Assembly: GCA_951213105.1 (NCBI GenBank)
Contig: OX578140.1
Location: 121,951,985-122,015,984, forward strand
Direction: 5' to 3'
Source: Amaurobius ferox
Taxonomy: Eukaryota > Arthropoda > Arachnida > Araneae > Amaurobiidae
Length of the DNA stretch: 64,000 bases
Under the pieces are notes generated by a model. It was not told the origin of the DNA. It saw nothing but the letters and a program-made list of their open reading frames with translations, and did not search any database. A program made the position numbers and the translations under genes. Below, in pieces: positions 23,480-35,063 of this stretch. The number at the start of each line of letters is the position of its first letter. Position 1 is the first letter of the stretch.

Positions 23480-24172
23480 CTGCAGTGTGCTCCACTCGAC
23501 TTTCTCATACCAGAATACATTTTCAATAGTTTTTTTTTTCAAATTTTACGCGAAAAGGTTTGAAAAATCGGTATCAAGGGTCCAAATGATAACAATTATA
23601 GCGTGTTACCCTTCCCTTTAAAGGACTTCAAAAAATCTTTTGATTGATGCCATACATCACGATCCTTCGGTGGGGCGGGTAACTTGCTCCCTGAGGGAAC
23701 TAATGACGGCACGAGAGAAAAAATTGTATCGCGGCTATTTTTCTCAACAATGATTCAAACAATAAAGACCATAATATCATTGAGCCATAAATAAACCCTT
23801 TTATGCATGGCTATATCGAATTTTGTCCTATGCTATTGTGTTAAAAAAATATATAATTGCGAATAAATTTCGAAGCTTTGGCTCGAATTTCAAAAATGTC
23901 TGTCGAGTTCTAGATTTTTTTATAACAAAGTTGGGTATAAAGCTTCGTGAAAGTCCATGTGGCTATGGAATTTCACGAAACATATTCTCTGTGGCTACTA
24001 TGGTGTACGCAAGAAATCGATCACAGACACCAAAAAGACAAACATACGAAGATCACTCCAAAATTAGTCAAAACGTGTTCAGGAGGTCTTAAAACATATA
24101 TTGACATCTGCATTTCGAAATAAGAAATTTTCGATAAAACTATACTTTCTCAATACTACGTATTAGAAAGTA
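23480..24172 (-). mobile_element. Family-2 non-autonomous element, copy 1
   Basis: Ends in a palindrome-like ACTTTCTCAATACTACGTATTAGAAAGT. Internally it holds the GTGTTCAGGAGGTC and GCGTGTTACCCTTCC blocks shared with copies at 37330 and 55330. Copy 2 of the duplication (around 46318) lacks this insert and so is its natural empty site. Some open frames cross it, but none shows a domain. Confidence 0.7.
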
Positions 24173-24501
24173 AAAAATTAGTATAATACATTCGCTCAAA
24201 TTTCTGTTTTAAATAAACTGGAAATATAAATACTATATTGTATAAATGCATAAACAACTGGTACAACAATGCATATCAACCTATTTCAAAGGCAAGTAAG
24301 AGCTTTTTTTGTTAACATAAATGAGACAGCGCAGCCCCAAAAATTCTGTCTCTAAAGTGATAATATCTGCATGAGCACCTCAAATCGTCTTCTCTCATAT
24401 TACCCTGGCAACTGACGCCTGACGCCTATTTAAGGAGTATTAGGAGGAACATACACGCACAGTTTATCTTTTCGATTGGGCTGAACAGTTCGATTTCCGA
24501 A

Positions 24502-24759
24502 ATGCCGAACTGTTGTGTGGGACTACTTGCCGGAAAATCGTTTAGCTTCTTAGACTGTGGGAATTACCACACCCTTGCTGGCCGAACTGATATGGCATCC
24601 TTGCCGAGTCTTCAACCCATAGGTTTGCATGGTCTTCTCAACATCGGCTGTGTTTGTATTATTTTGGTTCCAAAGCAGACTGAAGATTATGTCCCGGTTG
24701 TCCATTCCCCCACAGGGGGCCCGTCACATGATGACGGTGTATGGAACTTGGCTTCCTAA
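24502..24759 (+). other. Open frame conserved between the two duplication copies
   Basis: The 85-codon frame aligns with the frame at 46645-46884. About 50 codons (from LAGKSF to VPKQ) align with a single one-codon indel and no frame disruption, while most surrounding DNA carries frame-breaking indels. I count about nine codons that differ only at the third position, but also many amino-acid changes. I do not recognise the product. It could be a decayed exon or repeat-derived. No supported start, promoter or partner gene is visible. Confidence 0.3.
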
Positions 24760-25014
24760 TACCCCTGATCCGTGGCTGACGTGATTTTCTCCTTGAAGCA
24801 GGCGTTTCTAGGTGGGGGAGCGGAGCAGGCCTTTATAACCTGTTTCCAGACCCGTCGGCGACTGGGGTCTTGACTCGATGGGTTGCTTTCGCCGTGACCA
24901 TTGAATGGTTCTGCCTACTCTTGCTCTTCCGGTTGTTCGGCTTGCTGGATGGTGGATATCACTATTTTCTGCCCTCTGTTGCGTAAATAACAACAGGTCG
25001 CCACGGGGGTTGAT

Positions 25015-25085
25015 CCATAATCTGTCCCGGTCATCCAAATAAACACCTTCAGGTAGGTCAGACGGTCTAGGTCAAAATAAAAAAA
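25015..25085 (+). repeat. Diverged SINE tail
   Basis: CAGGTAGGTCAGACGGTCTAGG matches the SINE 3' tail motif and is followed by an A-rich run. The paralogous site in copy 2 (47030-47115) has a more complete SINE. Confidence 0.55.
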
Positions 25086-26145
25086 GAAAAAGGAAAAAAT
25101 AGAAAGGCTGAAAATGATAAAAAAACAGTCCAATCTGTGCGTGGCTGGGGCGTAGAAGAAGCATGCCTAACTGTCATTGTTTGGCCTGTCAATTCGAACT
25201 GAAGAACAGATTGTACTTGACAGGCTAATGCAACACGGCAGAGGCACATATATATATAGGATTAGCAGGCTCAACGGACTACTGGATTTGATATACTTTT
25301 AGCTCATTTGTTTCAAAAAGTAATTGTTAAGAGAAAGTGACAATTATAAAAAGTGCTCGATTGCTGAGGATAGCAACAGCTTAGCTGGAAATCTGAGAAA
25401 ATGCGCAATTGCCTTTCCTTTCCGTAAATTGAAATAGTTTATTAAACTTTTCCACATGGTTATTACAAATATATTTCCTAATTATACAAAATGCTTCTTA
25501 AAAGTTTATATGAATAAGTGCTTCATAATGTTGAGAGGTTTTGAAATTCTTTGAAACAAATGATACTTAGAACGTAAAGTTTCATTGAAATATATAGTAA
25601 ATATGTTTTAAGAATATTGAAGAATCAGAAAGAAATATATTGTTACGGCACACAGTGGTGCCAAATGAGAAATTTGCGGAAAAAACCTCACAACTTATGC
25701 ATTTCTTAATATTTTTGAATACTTTTTGAGCATGTAGATAAGTTAAAAGTAAGATTTTATATGCCTGCCGAAACAGCGAAGGTTGCAAAAAGTTGCAGCT
25801 GATTTTCACAGAACAGTTACATAATAGTATCTGCTTTCGAAATAACTCATTCATAGAGTGTAGGAACGTGTATCTTTTTTTTATAGGCTTAAAGAAATGA
25901 AGGAAAACAAAAAAATTTATATATGTATATTTTACGCTTTATAGTATGATTTTGGCTATGTTTTCCCGAAATGTATTTATGTCAGAAATAAGCTGAGGTT
26001 ACATATATTGAAAATACGTGAGACATATAATTATAAATATCCACAAAAATTTTGGAGAAAATATTGAATTTTTAGTTAGTAAAAACAAGATTTCAATTAG
26101 AATGTGGAAGTCTTGTTTAAGATCAGTTTTTCCTTTTAGTTATCT

Positions 26146-28914
26146 TCTATATAATAAAAGGCAATGTCTGTGTGTCTGTGTGTCTGTCTTATACACTATA
26201 CGTTTCGCGACCGCGCGTCGGAGAGCTACGAAATTTGGCAATCGGAGACCCGGGGGGGAGGGAAGGGGACACGTGAAAACCGATTTTTAAAATTTTAATT
26301 ATTTTTTTATTTATTTAATGTTTTATGCGATTTCGACCGTTTTTTGCCCTTTTTTCTCCACGATCCAGACATCGTAGAAAAAAACAAATTACACCATCGG
26401 AAAGAGCAGAGAATTTCGAGTAAAAATATATCAATTTCAAATCTGAATTTCGATTTCTAATATTTTTTAAAGATTTTAAAACAAAAGTCACTTTTTGCTC
26501 AAGAAAACGATTTTTGGTTTTTAAATTCTCGCATCGTGAAAAGTACTCATAATTTCGACTAATAATTTACATTTTCAGAAAGGTCAAACATCTGGCATTC
26601 TTACAAGTCTAATCTGGTCCAGAAATAATGAAAATTGCCTTCAGGATCGCAATTTTAAAGACGTCATGATTTTAAATTTCTCGCCGTTCCGCTCGGCGTG
26701 ACGCTTCGTTTCTCCCCCGCTGAAGCAGGGAAGGTGGTGGGTGGGGACGTCAAGGTGGAGGTGACGTCACGGTTCTGTATATGCATAGCGATGGGTGGGA
26801 CAATAAGAAACCGAATTAGTTTTTACTTTCCGTTTCCCGCGCTTCCGATTTTAAATGAAATAAGAGCTTAACATATGCAATGTAGAAATTATTATATTTA
26901 TATTTTAAATGATGGAACGATATGGATTTTTTAAATGGATATTTTAATTTTATGGATATTTTAAATGATGGAACGATGGATATTTTAATTTTATGGATAT
27001 TTTAAATGATGGAACGATGGATATTTAAATTTTATGGATATTTTAAATGATGGAACAATGGAATGAGGATGATGGAATTAAGAGCTTAGAGAGCATATGG
27101 TCATTTTAAATTGTAAATTAGCGCGCGGGAAGTTAGCGGTAGGCCCGTGTACGATTCCCGCCACTGCCAAAACTGCCGAAGTGTTCACGCGGAATACGAT
27201 CACGTTAAACATGTGGGCCCGTAAGTCCTTCCGAGAGGTTGGTGGTAGGGGAAGGAGGGTACGGTCCCTGTGGATGCCTCCTTCACAGGGTTCCCGTCTA
27301 AATTGGGTGAATGTAAAGAAAGTTGCGGAGGGCGAGGCAGCCCAGTGGTTAGCGCTCAGGAATTGCACTCGGTAGGCCCGGGTTCGATTCCCGCCACTTC
27401 CAAAACTGCCGCCGTGTTCACGCGGAGTACGATCACGATAAACATGTGGGTCCGGAAGTCCTTCCGAGAGGTTGGTGGTAGGGGAAGGAGGGTACGGTCC
27501 CTGTGGATGCCTCCCTCACAGGGTTCCCGTCTAAATTGGGTGAATATAAAGAAAGTTGCGGAGGGCGAGGCAGCCCAGTGGTTAGCGCTCAGGAATTGCA
27601 CTCGGTAGGCCCGGGTTCGATTCCCGCCACTTCCAAAACTGCCGCCGTGTTCACGCGGAGTACGATCACGATAAACATGTGGGTCCGGAAGTCCTTCCGA
27701 GAGGTTGGTGGTAGGGGAAGGAGGGTACGGTCCCTGTGGATGCCTCCCTCACAGGGTTCCCGTCTAAATTGGGTGAATATAAAGAAAGTTGCGGAGGGGG
27801 AGGCAGCCCAGTGGTTAGCGCTCAGGAATTGCACTCGGTAGGCCCGGGTTCGATTCCCGCCACTTCCAAAACTGCCGCCGTGTTCACGCGGAGTACGATC
27901 ACGATAAACATGTGGGTCCGGAAGTCCTTCCGAGAGGTTGGTGTAGGGGAAGGAGGGTACGGTCCCTGTGGATGCCTCTCCCACTGGGTTCCGTTCTAAA
28001 TTGGGTAAATAAAAAGAATGTTATGGAGATAGTCGCTGGGGGCGAAGAAGCCCAGTGGTTAGCGCGCGGGAATTGCACTCAGTAGGCCCGGGTTCGATTC
28101 CCAAAATTGCCGCCGTGTTTACGCGGAGTACGATCACGTTAAACATGTGGGTCCGTGAGTCCTTCCGAGAAGTTGGTGGTAGGGGAAGGAGGGTACGGTC
28201 TAAATTGGATGAATAAAAAGAAAGTTATGGAGATTGTCGCGTAGGGCAAAGTAGCCCAATGGTTAGCGCGCGGAAATTGCACTCGGTAGGCTCGGGTTCG
28301 ATTCCCAAAATTGCCGCCGTGTTTACGCGGAGTACGATCACGTTAAACATGTGGGTCTGTAAGTCCTTCCGAGAGGTTGGTGGTAGGGGAAGAAGGGTAC
28401 GGTCCCTGTGGATGCTTCTCCCACTTGGTTCCGGTCTAAATTGGGTGAATAAAAAGAAAGTTATGAAGAATATCGCGGAGGGTGAAGTACCCCAGTGGTT
28501 AGTGCGCGGGATTTGCACTTGGTAGGCCCGGGTTCGATTCCCAAAATTGCCGAATAAAAATAAAGTTATGGAGATTGTCGCGGATGGCACGGTAGCCCAG
28601 TGGTTAGCGCGCGGGAATTTCACTCGGTAGGCCCGGGTTCGATTCCCGCCATTGCCAAAACTGCAGCCGTGTTCACGCGGAGTACGATCACGTTAAACGT
28701 GTGGGACTGCAAGTCCTTCCGAGAGGTTTGTGGTAGGGGAAGGAGGGTACGGTCTCTTTGGATGCCTCCCCCATTGGGTTCCGGTCTAAATTGTGTGGCA
28801 CTTCCTGGCCTTCCAAGCAGTTACCTTACACCTTTCTGGTAGGTCGCGCCAACGAGTTTGCCACGGTCAGAATTTTCAAGGGTAGCGAACAGGCTGGTCG
28901 CCAAAGGCGGCTAG
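26146..28914 (+). mobile_element. Helitron-like element, tandem unit 1
   Basis: The 5' end TCTATATAATAAAAGGCAAT begins with TC and is followed by a TG/TCTG tract, as in many Helitrons. A ~650-bp body follows (TTTCGCGACCGCGCGTCGGA; GGGGGGGAGGGAAGGGG), then ATGGATATTTTAA minisatellite repeats (26930-27060), then a tandem SINE array. The 3' end has a short CGCC-AAA-GGCG hairpin and terminates CTAG at 28911-28914, followed by T. No Rep/helicase frame is present, so the unit is non-autonomous. The next unit starts at the very next base. Confidence 0.8.
27118..28850 (+). repeat. Tandem tRNA-derived SINE monomers in unit 1 (8 B boxes)
   Basis: Each monomer has an A-box-like TAGCCCAGTGGTTAGCGCG and a B box GGTTCGATTCC, then a body CGCGGAGTACGATCACGTTA, a TCCTTCCGAGAGGTTGGTGG block and an AAATTGGGTGAATA link. 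B boxes lie at about 27150 (mutated), 27381, 27614, 27847, 28091, 28295, 28531 and 28636. Three periods are about 233 bp with almost identical sequence; the others are shortened. The last monomer alone continues into the SINE tail (GTTACCTTACACC, GGTAGGTCG). Confidence 0.9.
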
Positions 28915-28934
28915 TCTTAAATAATAAAAGGCAA

Positions 28935-28965
<31 letters not shown>

Positions 28966-31251
28966 CTGTGTGTCTGTCTTATACACTATACGTTTCGCGA
29001 CCGCGTGTCGGAGAGCTACGAAATTTGGCAATCGGAGACCTGGGGGGGAGGGAAGGGGACACGTGAAAACCGATTTTCAAAATTCTAATTATTTTTTTAT
29101 TTATTTAATGTTTTATGCGATTTCGACCTTTTTTTGCCCTTTTTGCCCTTTTTTCTCCACGATCCAGACGTCGTAGAAAAAAACAACTCACACCATCGGA
29201 AAGAGCAGACAATTACGAGTAAAAATATATCAATTTCAAATCTCCATTTCGATTTCTAATATTTTTTAAAGATTTTAAAACAAAAGTCACTTTTGGCTCA
29301 AAAAAACGATTTTTGGTTTTTAAATTCTCGCATAGTAAAAAGTACTCATAATTTCGACTAATAATTTACATTTTTAGAAAGCTGAAATATCTGGCATTCT
29401 TACAAGTCTAATCTGGTCCAGAAATAATGAAAATTGCCTTCAGGATCGCAATTTTAAAGACGTCATGATTTTAAATTTCTCCGCGTTCCGTTCGTTTCTC
29501 CCCCGCTGAAGCAGGGAAGGTGGTGGGTGGGGACGTCAAGGTGGAGGTGACGTCACGGTTCTGAATAGAGCGCCTTTGCTCTATATAAATTATTATATTT
29601 ATATTTTAAATGATGGAACGATCTGGATTTTTTAAATGTATATTTTAACTTTTGGATATTTTAAATGGATATTTTAATTTTATGGATATTTTAAATGATG
29701 GAACAATGAAACAATGGAATGAGGATGATGGAATTAAGCATATGGTCATTTTAAATTGCAAATTAGCGCGCGGGAAGTTAGCGGTAGGCCCGGGTTCGAT
29801 TCCCGCCACTGCCAAAACTGCCGCCGTGTTTACGTGGAATACGATCACGTTAAATATGTGGGTCCGTAAGTCCTTCCGAGAGGTTGGTGGTAGGGGAAGG
29901 AGGATACGGCCCCTGTGCATGCCTCCCCCACTGGGTTCCCGTCTAAATTGGGTGAATATGTAGAAAGTTATGGAGATTGTCGCGGAGGGCGCGGCAGCCC
30001 AGTGGTTAGCGCGCGGGAATTGCACTCAGTAGGCCCGGGTTCGATTCCCGCCACTGCCAAAACTTACGCCACGTTCACGCAGAGTACGATCACGCTAAAC
30101 ATGTGGGTTCGTGAGTCCTTCCGAGAGGTTGGTGGTAGGGGAAGGAGGGTACGGTCTAAATTGGGTGAATAAAAAGAAAGTTATGGAGATTGTCGCGGAG
30201 GGCGAAGTAGCCCAGTGGTTAGCGCGCGGGAATTGCACGCGGTAGGCCCGGGTTCGATTTCCGCCACTGACATGGAGTACGATCACGTTAAACATATGGG
30301 TCCGTATGTTTTTCCGAGAGGTTGGTGGTAGGGGAAGGAGGGTACGTTCCCTGTGGATGCCTCCCCCACTGGGTTCCGGTCTAAATTGGGTGGCACATCC
30401 TGGCCGTCCAACCAGTTACCAGGCCCGGGTTCGATTCCCAAAATTGCCGCCGTGTTTACGCGGAGTACGAGCACGTTAAACATGTGGGTCCGTGAGTCCT
30501 TCCGAGAAGTTGGTGGTAGGGGAAGGAGGGTACGGTCTAAATTGGATGAATAAAAAGAAAGTTATGGAGATTGTCGCGTAGGGCAAAGTAGCCCAATGGT
30601 TAGCGCGCGGAAATTGCACTCGGTAGGCCCGGGTTCGATTCCCAAAATTGCCGCCGTGTTTACGCGGAGTACGATCACGTTAAACATGTGGGTCTGTAAG
30701 TCCTTCCGAGAGGTTGGTGGTAGGGGAAGAAGGGTACGGTCCCTGTGGATGCTTCTCCCACTTGGTTCCGGTCTAAATTGGGTGAATAAAAAGAAAGTTA
30801 TGAAGAATATCGCGGAGGGTGAAGTACCCCAGTGGTTAGTGCGCGGGATTTGCACTTGGTAGGCCCGGGTTCGATTCCCAAAATTGCCGAATAAAAATAA
30901 AGTTATGGAGATTGTCGCGGATGGCACGGTAGCCCAGTGGTTAGCGCGCGGGAATTTCACTCGGTAGGCCCGGGTTCGATTCCCGCCATTGCCAAAACTG
31001 CAGCCGTGTTCACGCGAAGTACGATCACGTTACACGTGTGGGACTGCAAGTCCTTCCGAGAGGTTTGTGGTAGGGGAAGGAGGGTACGGTCTCTTTGGAT
31101 GCCTCCCCCATTGGGTTCCGGTCTAAATTGTGTGGCACTTCCTGGCCTTCCAAGCAGTTACCTTACACCTTTCTGGTAGGTCGCGCCAACGAGTTTGCCA
31201 CGGTCAGAATTTTCAAGGGTAGCGAACAGGCTGGTCGCCAAAGGCGGCTAG
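28915..31251 (+). mobile_element. Helitron-like element, tandem unit 2
   Basis: Starts TCTTAAATAATAAAAGG immediately after the CTAG of unit 1 and ends CTAG at 31248-31251. Its body at 28930-29540 is nearly identical to that of units 1 and 3, with a longer TG tract and a small repeat of TTTTTGCCC. The right 0.83 kb (30421-31251) is almost identical to the right end of unit 1, so these two units were copied recently or are being homogenised. Confidence 0.85.
29762..31190 (+). repeat. Tandem SINE monomers in unit 2 (7 B boxes)
   Basis: B boxes at about 29793, 30038, 30251, 30428, 30632, 30868 and 30973. One monomer (around 30410) is cut in the middle of the tail (CCAACCAGTTACC) and joined directly to a new head at AGGCCCGGG. 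This shows recombination between monomers. Confidence 0.9.
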
Positions 31252-33268
31252 TCTATATAATAAAAGGCAATGTCTGTGTGTCTGTCTGTGTGTCTGTCTT
31301 ATGCACTATACGTTTCGCGACCGCGCGTCGGAGAGCTACGAAATTTGGCAATCGGAGACCCGGGGGGGAGGGAAGGGGACACGTGAAAACCGATTTTTAA
31401 AATTTTAATTATTTTTTTATTTATTTAATGTTTTATGCGATTTCGACCGTTTTTTGCCTTTTTGCCCTTTTTTCTCCACGATCCAGACATTGTAGAAAAA
31501 AACAAATTACACCATCGGAAAGAGCAGAGAATTTCGAGTAAAAATATATCAATTTCAAATCTGAATTTCGATTTCTAATATTTTTTAAAGATTTTAAAAC
31601 AAAAGTCACTTTTTGCTCAAGAAAACGATTTTTGGTTTTTAAATTCTCGCATCTTGAAAAGTACTCATAATTTCGACTAATAATTTACATTTTCAGAAAG
31701 GTCAAACATCTGGCATTCTTACAAGTCCAATCTGGTCCAGAAATAATGAAAATTGCCTTCAGGATGGCAATTTTAAAGACGCCATGATTTTAAATTTGTC
31801 GGCTACCGGCTCAGTTCCTCAACGGCATTTTCCTCCCATCCGCATTAGTTTCTTCCCCGTCTCCATGGAGACCGCGCTTTCGGTTTTAACTGAATTACGA
31901 GCATAAGTGTTGTATACATCGGGCGAAATTATTATATTTATATGATATTTTAAATGGATATTTTTAAATGGATATTTTAAATAATTTAAATGATTGAATT
32001 ATGGTGGTTTGAATTGTGGTGATGTATTTGAAATTATTATATTTATGGATTGGTGGAACGATATGGTTGATTTTTTTATTTTAAATGGATATTTTAATTT
32101 ATGGATATTTTAATTTATAGATATTTTAAATGGATATTTTAATTTTATGGCTATTTTAAATGATGGAACGATGGAACGAGGATGGTGGAATTAAGAGCCT
32201 AGCATATGGTCGTTATAAATTTAAATTAGCGCGCGGGAAGTTAGCGCGCGAGAATTGCACTCGGTAGGCCTGGGTTCGATTCCCGCCACTGATGCGGAGT
32301 ACGATCACCTTAAACAAATGGGTCGATAATTCTTTCCGAGAGGTTGGTGGCAGGGAAAGGAGGGTACGGTCTCTGTGGATGCCTCCCCCACTGGGTCCTG
32401 GTCCAAATTGGGTGAATAAAAAGAAAGTTATGGAGATTGTCGCGGAGGGCGCGGTAGCCCAGTGGTTAGCGTGCGGGAATTTCACTCGGTAGGCCCGGGT
32501 TCGATTCCCTCCACTGACAAAACTGCTGCCGTGTTCACGCGGAGTGCGATCACGTTAAACATGTGGGTCCGTAAGTCCTTCCGAGAGGTTGGTGGTAGAG
32601 GAAGGAGGGTACGCACCCTGTGGATGACTTTCCCACTGGGTTCCGGTCTAAATTGGGTGAATAAAAAGAAGGTTATGGAGATTGTCGCGGAGGGCGCGGT
32701 AGCCCAGTGGTTGGCGCGCGGGAATTGCACTCGGTAGGCTAGGGTTCGATTGCCGCCACTGCCAAAACTGCTGCCATTTTCACGCGGAGTACGATCACGT
32801 TAAACATGTGGATCCGTAAGTCCTTCCGAGAGGTTGTTGGTAGAGGAAGGAGGGTACGGACCCTGTGGATGCCTCCCCTACTGGGTTCCGGTCTAAATTG
32901 GGTGAATAAAAAGAAGGTTATGGAGATTGTCGCGGAGGGCGCGGTAGCCCAGTGGTTAGCGCGCGGGATTTGCACTAGGTAGGTCCGGGTTCGATTCCCG
33001 CCACTGCCAAAACTGCCGCCGTGTTCAGGCGGAGTACGATCACGTTAAACATGCGGGACCGTAAGTCCTTCCGAGAGGTTGGTGGTAGGGGAAGGAGGGT
33101 ACGGTCCCTGTGGATGCCTCCCCCACTGAGTTCCTGTCTAAATTGGGTGGCACTTCCTGGTAGGTCGTTCCTTCTGGTAGGTCGCGCCAGCGAGTGTGCC
33201 ACGGTTAGAATTTGCCACGGTCAGAATTTTCAAGGGTAGCGAACAGGCTGGTCGCCAAAGGCGGCTAG
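31252..33268 (+). mobile_element. Helitron-like element, tandem unit 3
   Basis: Starts TCTATATAATAAAAGGCAAT directly after the CTAG of unit 2 and ends CTAG at 33265-33268 before TACTGAATAAAA. The body matches unit 1 closely until about 31795, then diverges where units 1 and 2 have the CCCCCGCTGAAGCAGGG stretch. Its SINE array is the shortest. Confidence 0.85.
32221..33180 (+). repeat. Tandem SINE monomers in unit 3 (4 B boxes)
   Basis: B boxes at about 32273, 32498, 32743 and 32988, with spacings of about 225-245 bp. A-box-bearing heads with GCGCGGTAGCCCAGTGGTTA are well kept in three of the four. Confidence 0.9.
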
Positions 33269-34170
33269 TACTGAATAAAATACATTTATTTACATGGCAA
33301 GATACTTCGGTTCATTGCCTATCAAAAATAGTAGTTTGTATCGAAAAATATTATTTTCGGGTTTCGGGGTTTCTTCCGCCACGGAACCAGTGTGCGGAGT
33401 ATCTTCTGGAATCGTGGAGGTGCACACAGGATACAAAAATGTCTCAAAATTTCTGGATAACAAACAAGTTTATTCATAAGCACAACGTAAACGGGGACAA
33501 TATACACTCAAACAGCACTTAAAATAAATGTTCCACTAATTTCCCAAAAATAACTGATGTTAATCTCAAAATATTGACGAAAGTAATTTTACAAAACAGC
33601 AGCTACTACATTCGAGAGTTTTTTCTCCGTCAGGTCTTCGAAAGAGACGGAAGAAAAGACGATAGTGAGTGAAAATTACATGCATTTGCAACAATATGGA
33701 GCGAGAAGCTCCATTTGCCTTTCTCAGACATTCATATTTCATTCTGCCAGTTAGGTAAGAATGGATGCAATTACGTTATATATCATACCCTGAAAACTGG
33801 CGTAAAGGGACATTCCCTTCCGATCGAGCTCTCATTCAGTGCTGAAGTGCGAGTCTACAAACGTTGGAACCTGCAATGCAAGCTTTAGAAACCCTCAGTT
33901 TGGGTGTGTTCTGTGAATATGAACAGTATAAGATACAGCAGTATGAACAGTTCTGTGAGTATAAACAGTATAAGATTAGCACAGCCAACAATTGTAATAA
34001 CTGGGAAATGACTGGAGGAGATGTATTACACCGCGTGGTGCCACATGGTGCAATTATTGAACGGGTTATACCCAATCTGCTCAATCTTCTCTAAGGATAC
34101 AGCCCGTAATTAAACAGGTCTTCAGAAGTGCAGATCAATTACATGTAATACTATAATGAATTACCCACCA
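33269..34170. other. Unannotated DNA
   Basis: No gene supported. A short AT-rich imperfect repeat (GAATATGAACAGTATAAGAT-like, 33916-33980) is present. The 76-codon frame 33864-34094 crosses it and has no recognised domain. Confidence 0.4.
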
Positions 34171-34173
34171 TTT

Positions 34174-34276
34174 CCTGGGTCTTAAATAATACTGTAATTA
34201 TCCGGGTCCTAAATAATACTGTAATTATCCGGGTCCTAAATAATACTGTAATTATCCGGGTCTTAAATAATACTGT
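34174..34276 (+). repeat. 27-bp minisatellite, 4 copies
   Basis: The unit CCGGGTCCTAAATAATACTG plus TAATTAT recurs with one or two substitutions (T for C in the outer copies). Confidence 0.9.
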
Positions 34277-34533
34277 CATAAATACTGCAATTACACAGCA
34301 ATTTTATAGTATATTGTGAAAATATAATTATTAGGTTTTATAAAAATCATATCATACATAATAAATTTAAGAAAACAAACGTATTCTAGATAGTTGGTAA
34401 TTGTAAATAAAAATTTTATTCTACCTAGCAAAATTAAAAATAAAACATTAACAGAGCTGCTTAGGATATGCAAATAATTTATGATATACAGTTGATTCTA
34501 ATACGTTAGATTTAGATCAATTGACTTGAAAAT

Positions 34534-35063
34534 AGATAAAATCAAGGACAAAGCTTGTTGAAAAAAACGAAATGTATCTTATTTAACACATCCTAAAAGA
34601 CGTAAAAAACATATATTAAATTTTAAACCTTATAAACACATTTTAAGTTATGCTTGGTGACTCATTCTCGACTCTATGCAATTCAAACCTCTTAAAAGTT
34701 ATTTGTGACGTCATTCTCAGAAATATCATACTTGGCGTTTTTCTAAAATTTGTATAAGTTCTTTTCTTGTAATATTTTAAAATTCGTAAGTGTTTAAACT
34801 TATTCTGTAATTTTCCGTGTATATTTCTTATATTATTTTTAGTAAGTTCATTTACCATTTTATAATTTATGCAAATTTGCTTTAAACTAGTCTCTCTATA
34901 TATAAACATTCCATGTTTTTACTATTCATGTAGCCACTGATGAAAAGCGTATATAGTCCGAAAGCGCTCTGGCAGTTTTTAATATATGTTTTGTACGTCT
35001 TTTAGGATGTGTTAAACAAAAGAAATTTCGTTTTTTTAAAACGCTTTGTCCTTGATTTTATCT
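34534..35063. mobile_element. Element with ~90-bp inverted terminal repeats
   Basis: The left arm ATAAAATCAAGGACAAAGC...ACACATCCTAAAAGACGTA (34534-34622) is the reverse complement, with few changes, of the right arm TACGTCTTTTAGGATGTG...GCTTTGTCCTTGATTTTAT (34977-35063). GACTTGAAAATAG lies just left of the left arm and again about 29 bp beyond the right arm, which could be a target duplication. The interior holds CACTGATGAAAAGCG and GTCCGAAAGCGCTCTGG near 34935-34972. No transposase is present. Confidence 0.75.

Larger units (their letters stand above)
22600..25860 (+). repeat. Segmental duplication copy 1, block 3
   Basis: Colinear with 43390-48070. Anchors shared in order are: AAGAGGTAACGGTCCAATGG (22770 / 43576); the CCGGAAGATTAGC-type block (22868 / 43672); the tRNA-like element (23300 / 46150); ACATTCGCT-AAATTTCTG (24188 / 46324); GCATAAACAA-TGGTA (24247 / 46383); the open frame at 24502 / 46645; the SINE tail (25050 / 47090); and GGAAATCT-A-AAAATG with TTTATTAAA (25388 / 47381). 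The two copies differ by insertions: family 2 in copy 1, an LTR element in copy 2. Confidence 0.8.

Noticed and set aside
27078..32737. Many overlapping 60-130-codon frames on both strands with a shared protein-like pattern (SFREVGGRGRRVRS)
   Set aside because: They coincide exactly with the tandem SINE monomers, appear on both strands and change frame with monomer indels. They are translations of a pol III repeat, not a protein family.
27381..32998. A cluster of real tRNA genes
   Set aside because: The A- and B-box parts look like tRNA, but the acceptor and anticodon stems do not form and the SINE body follows each one without a T-run terminator.
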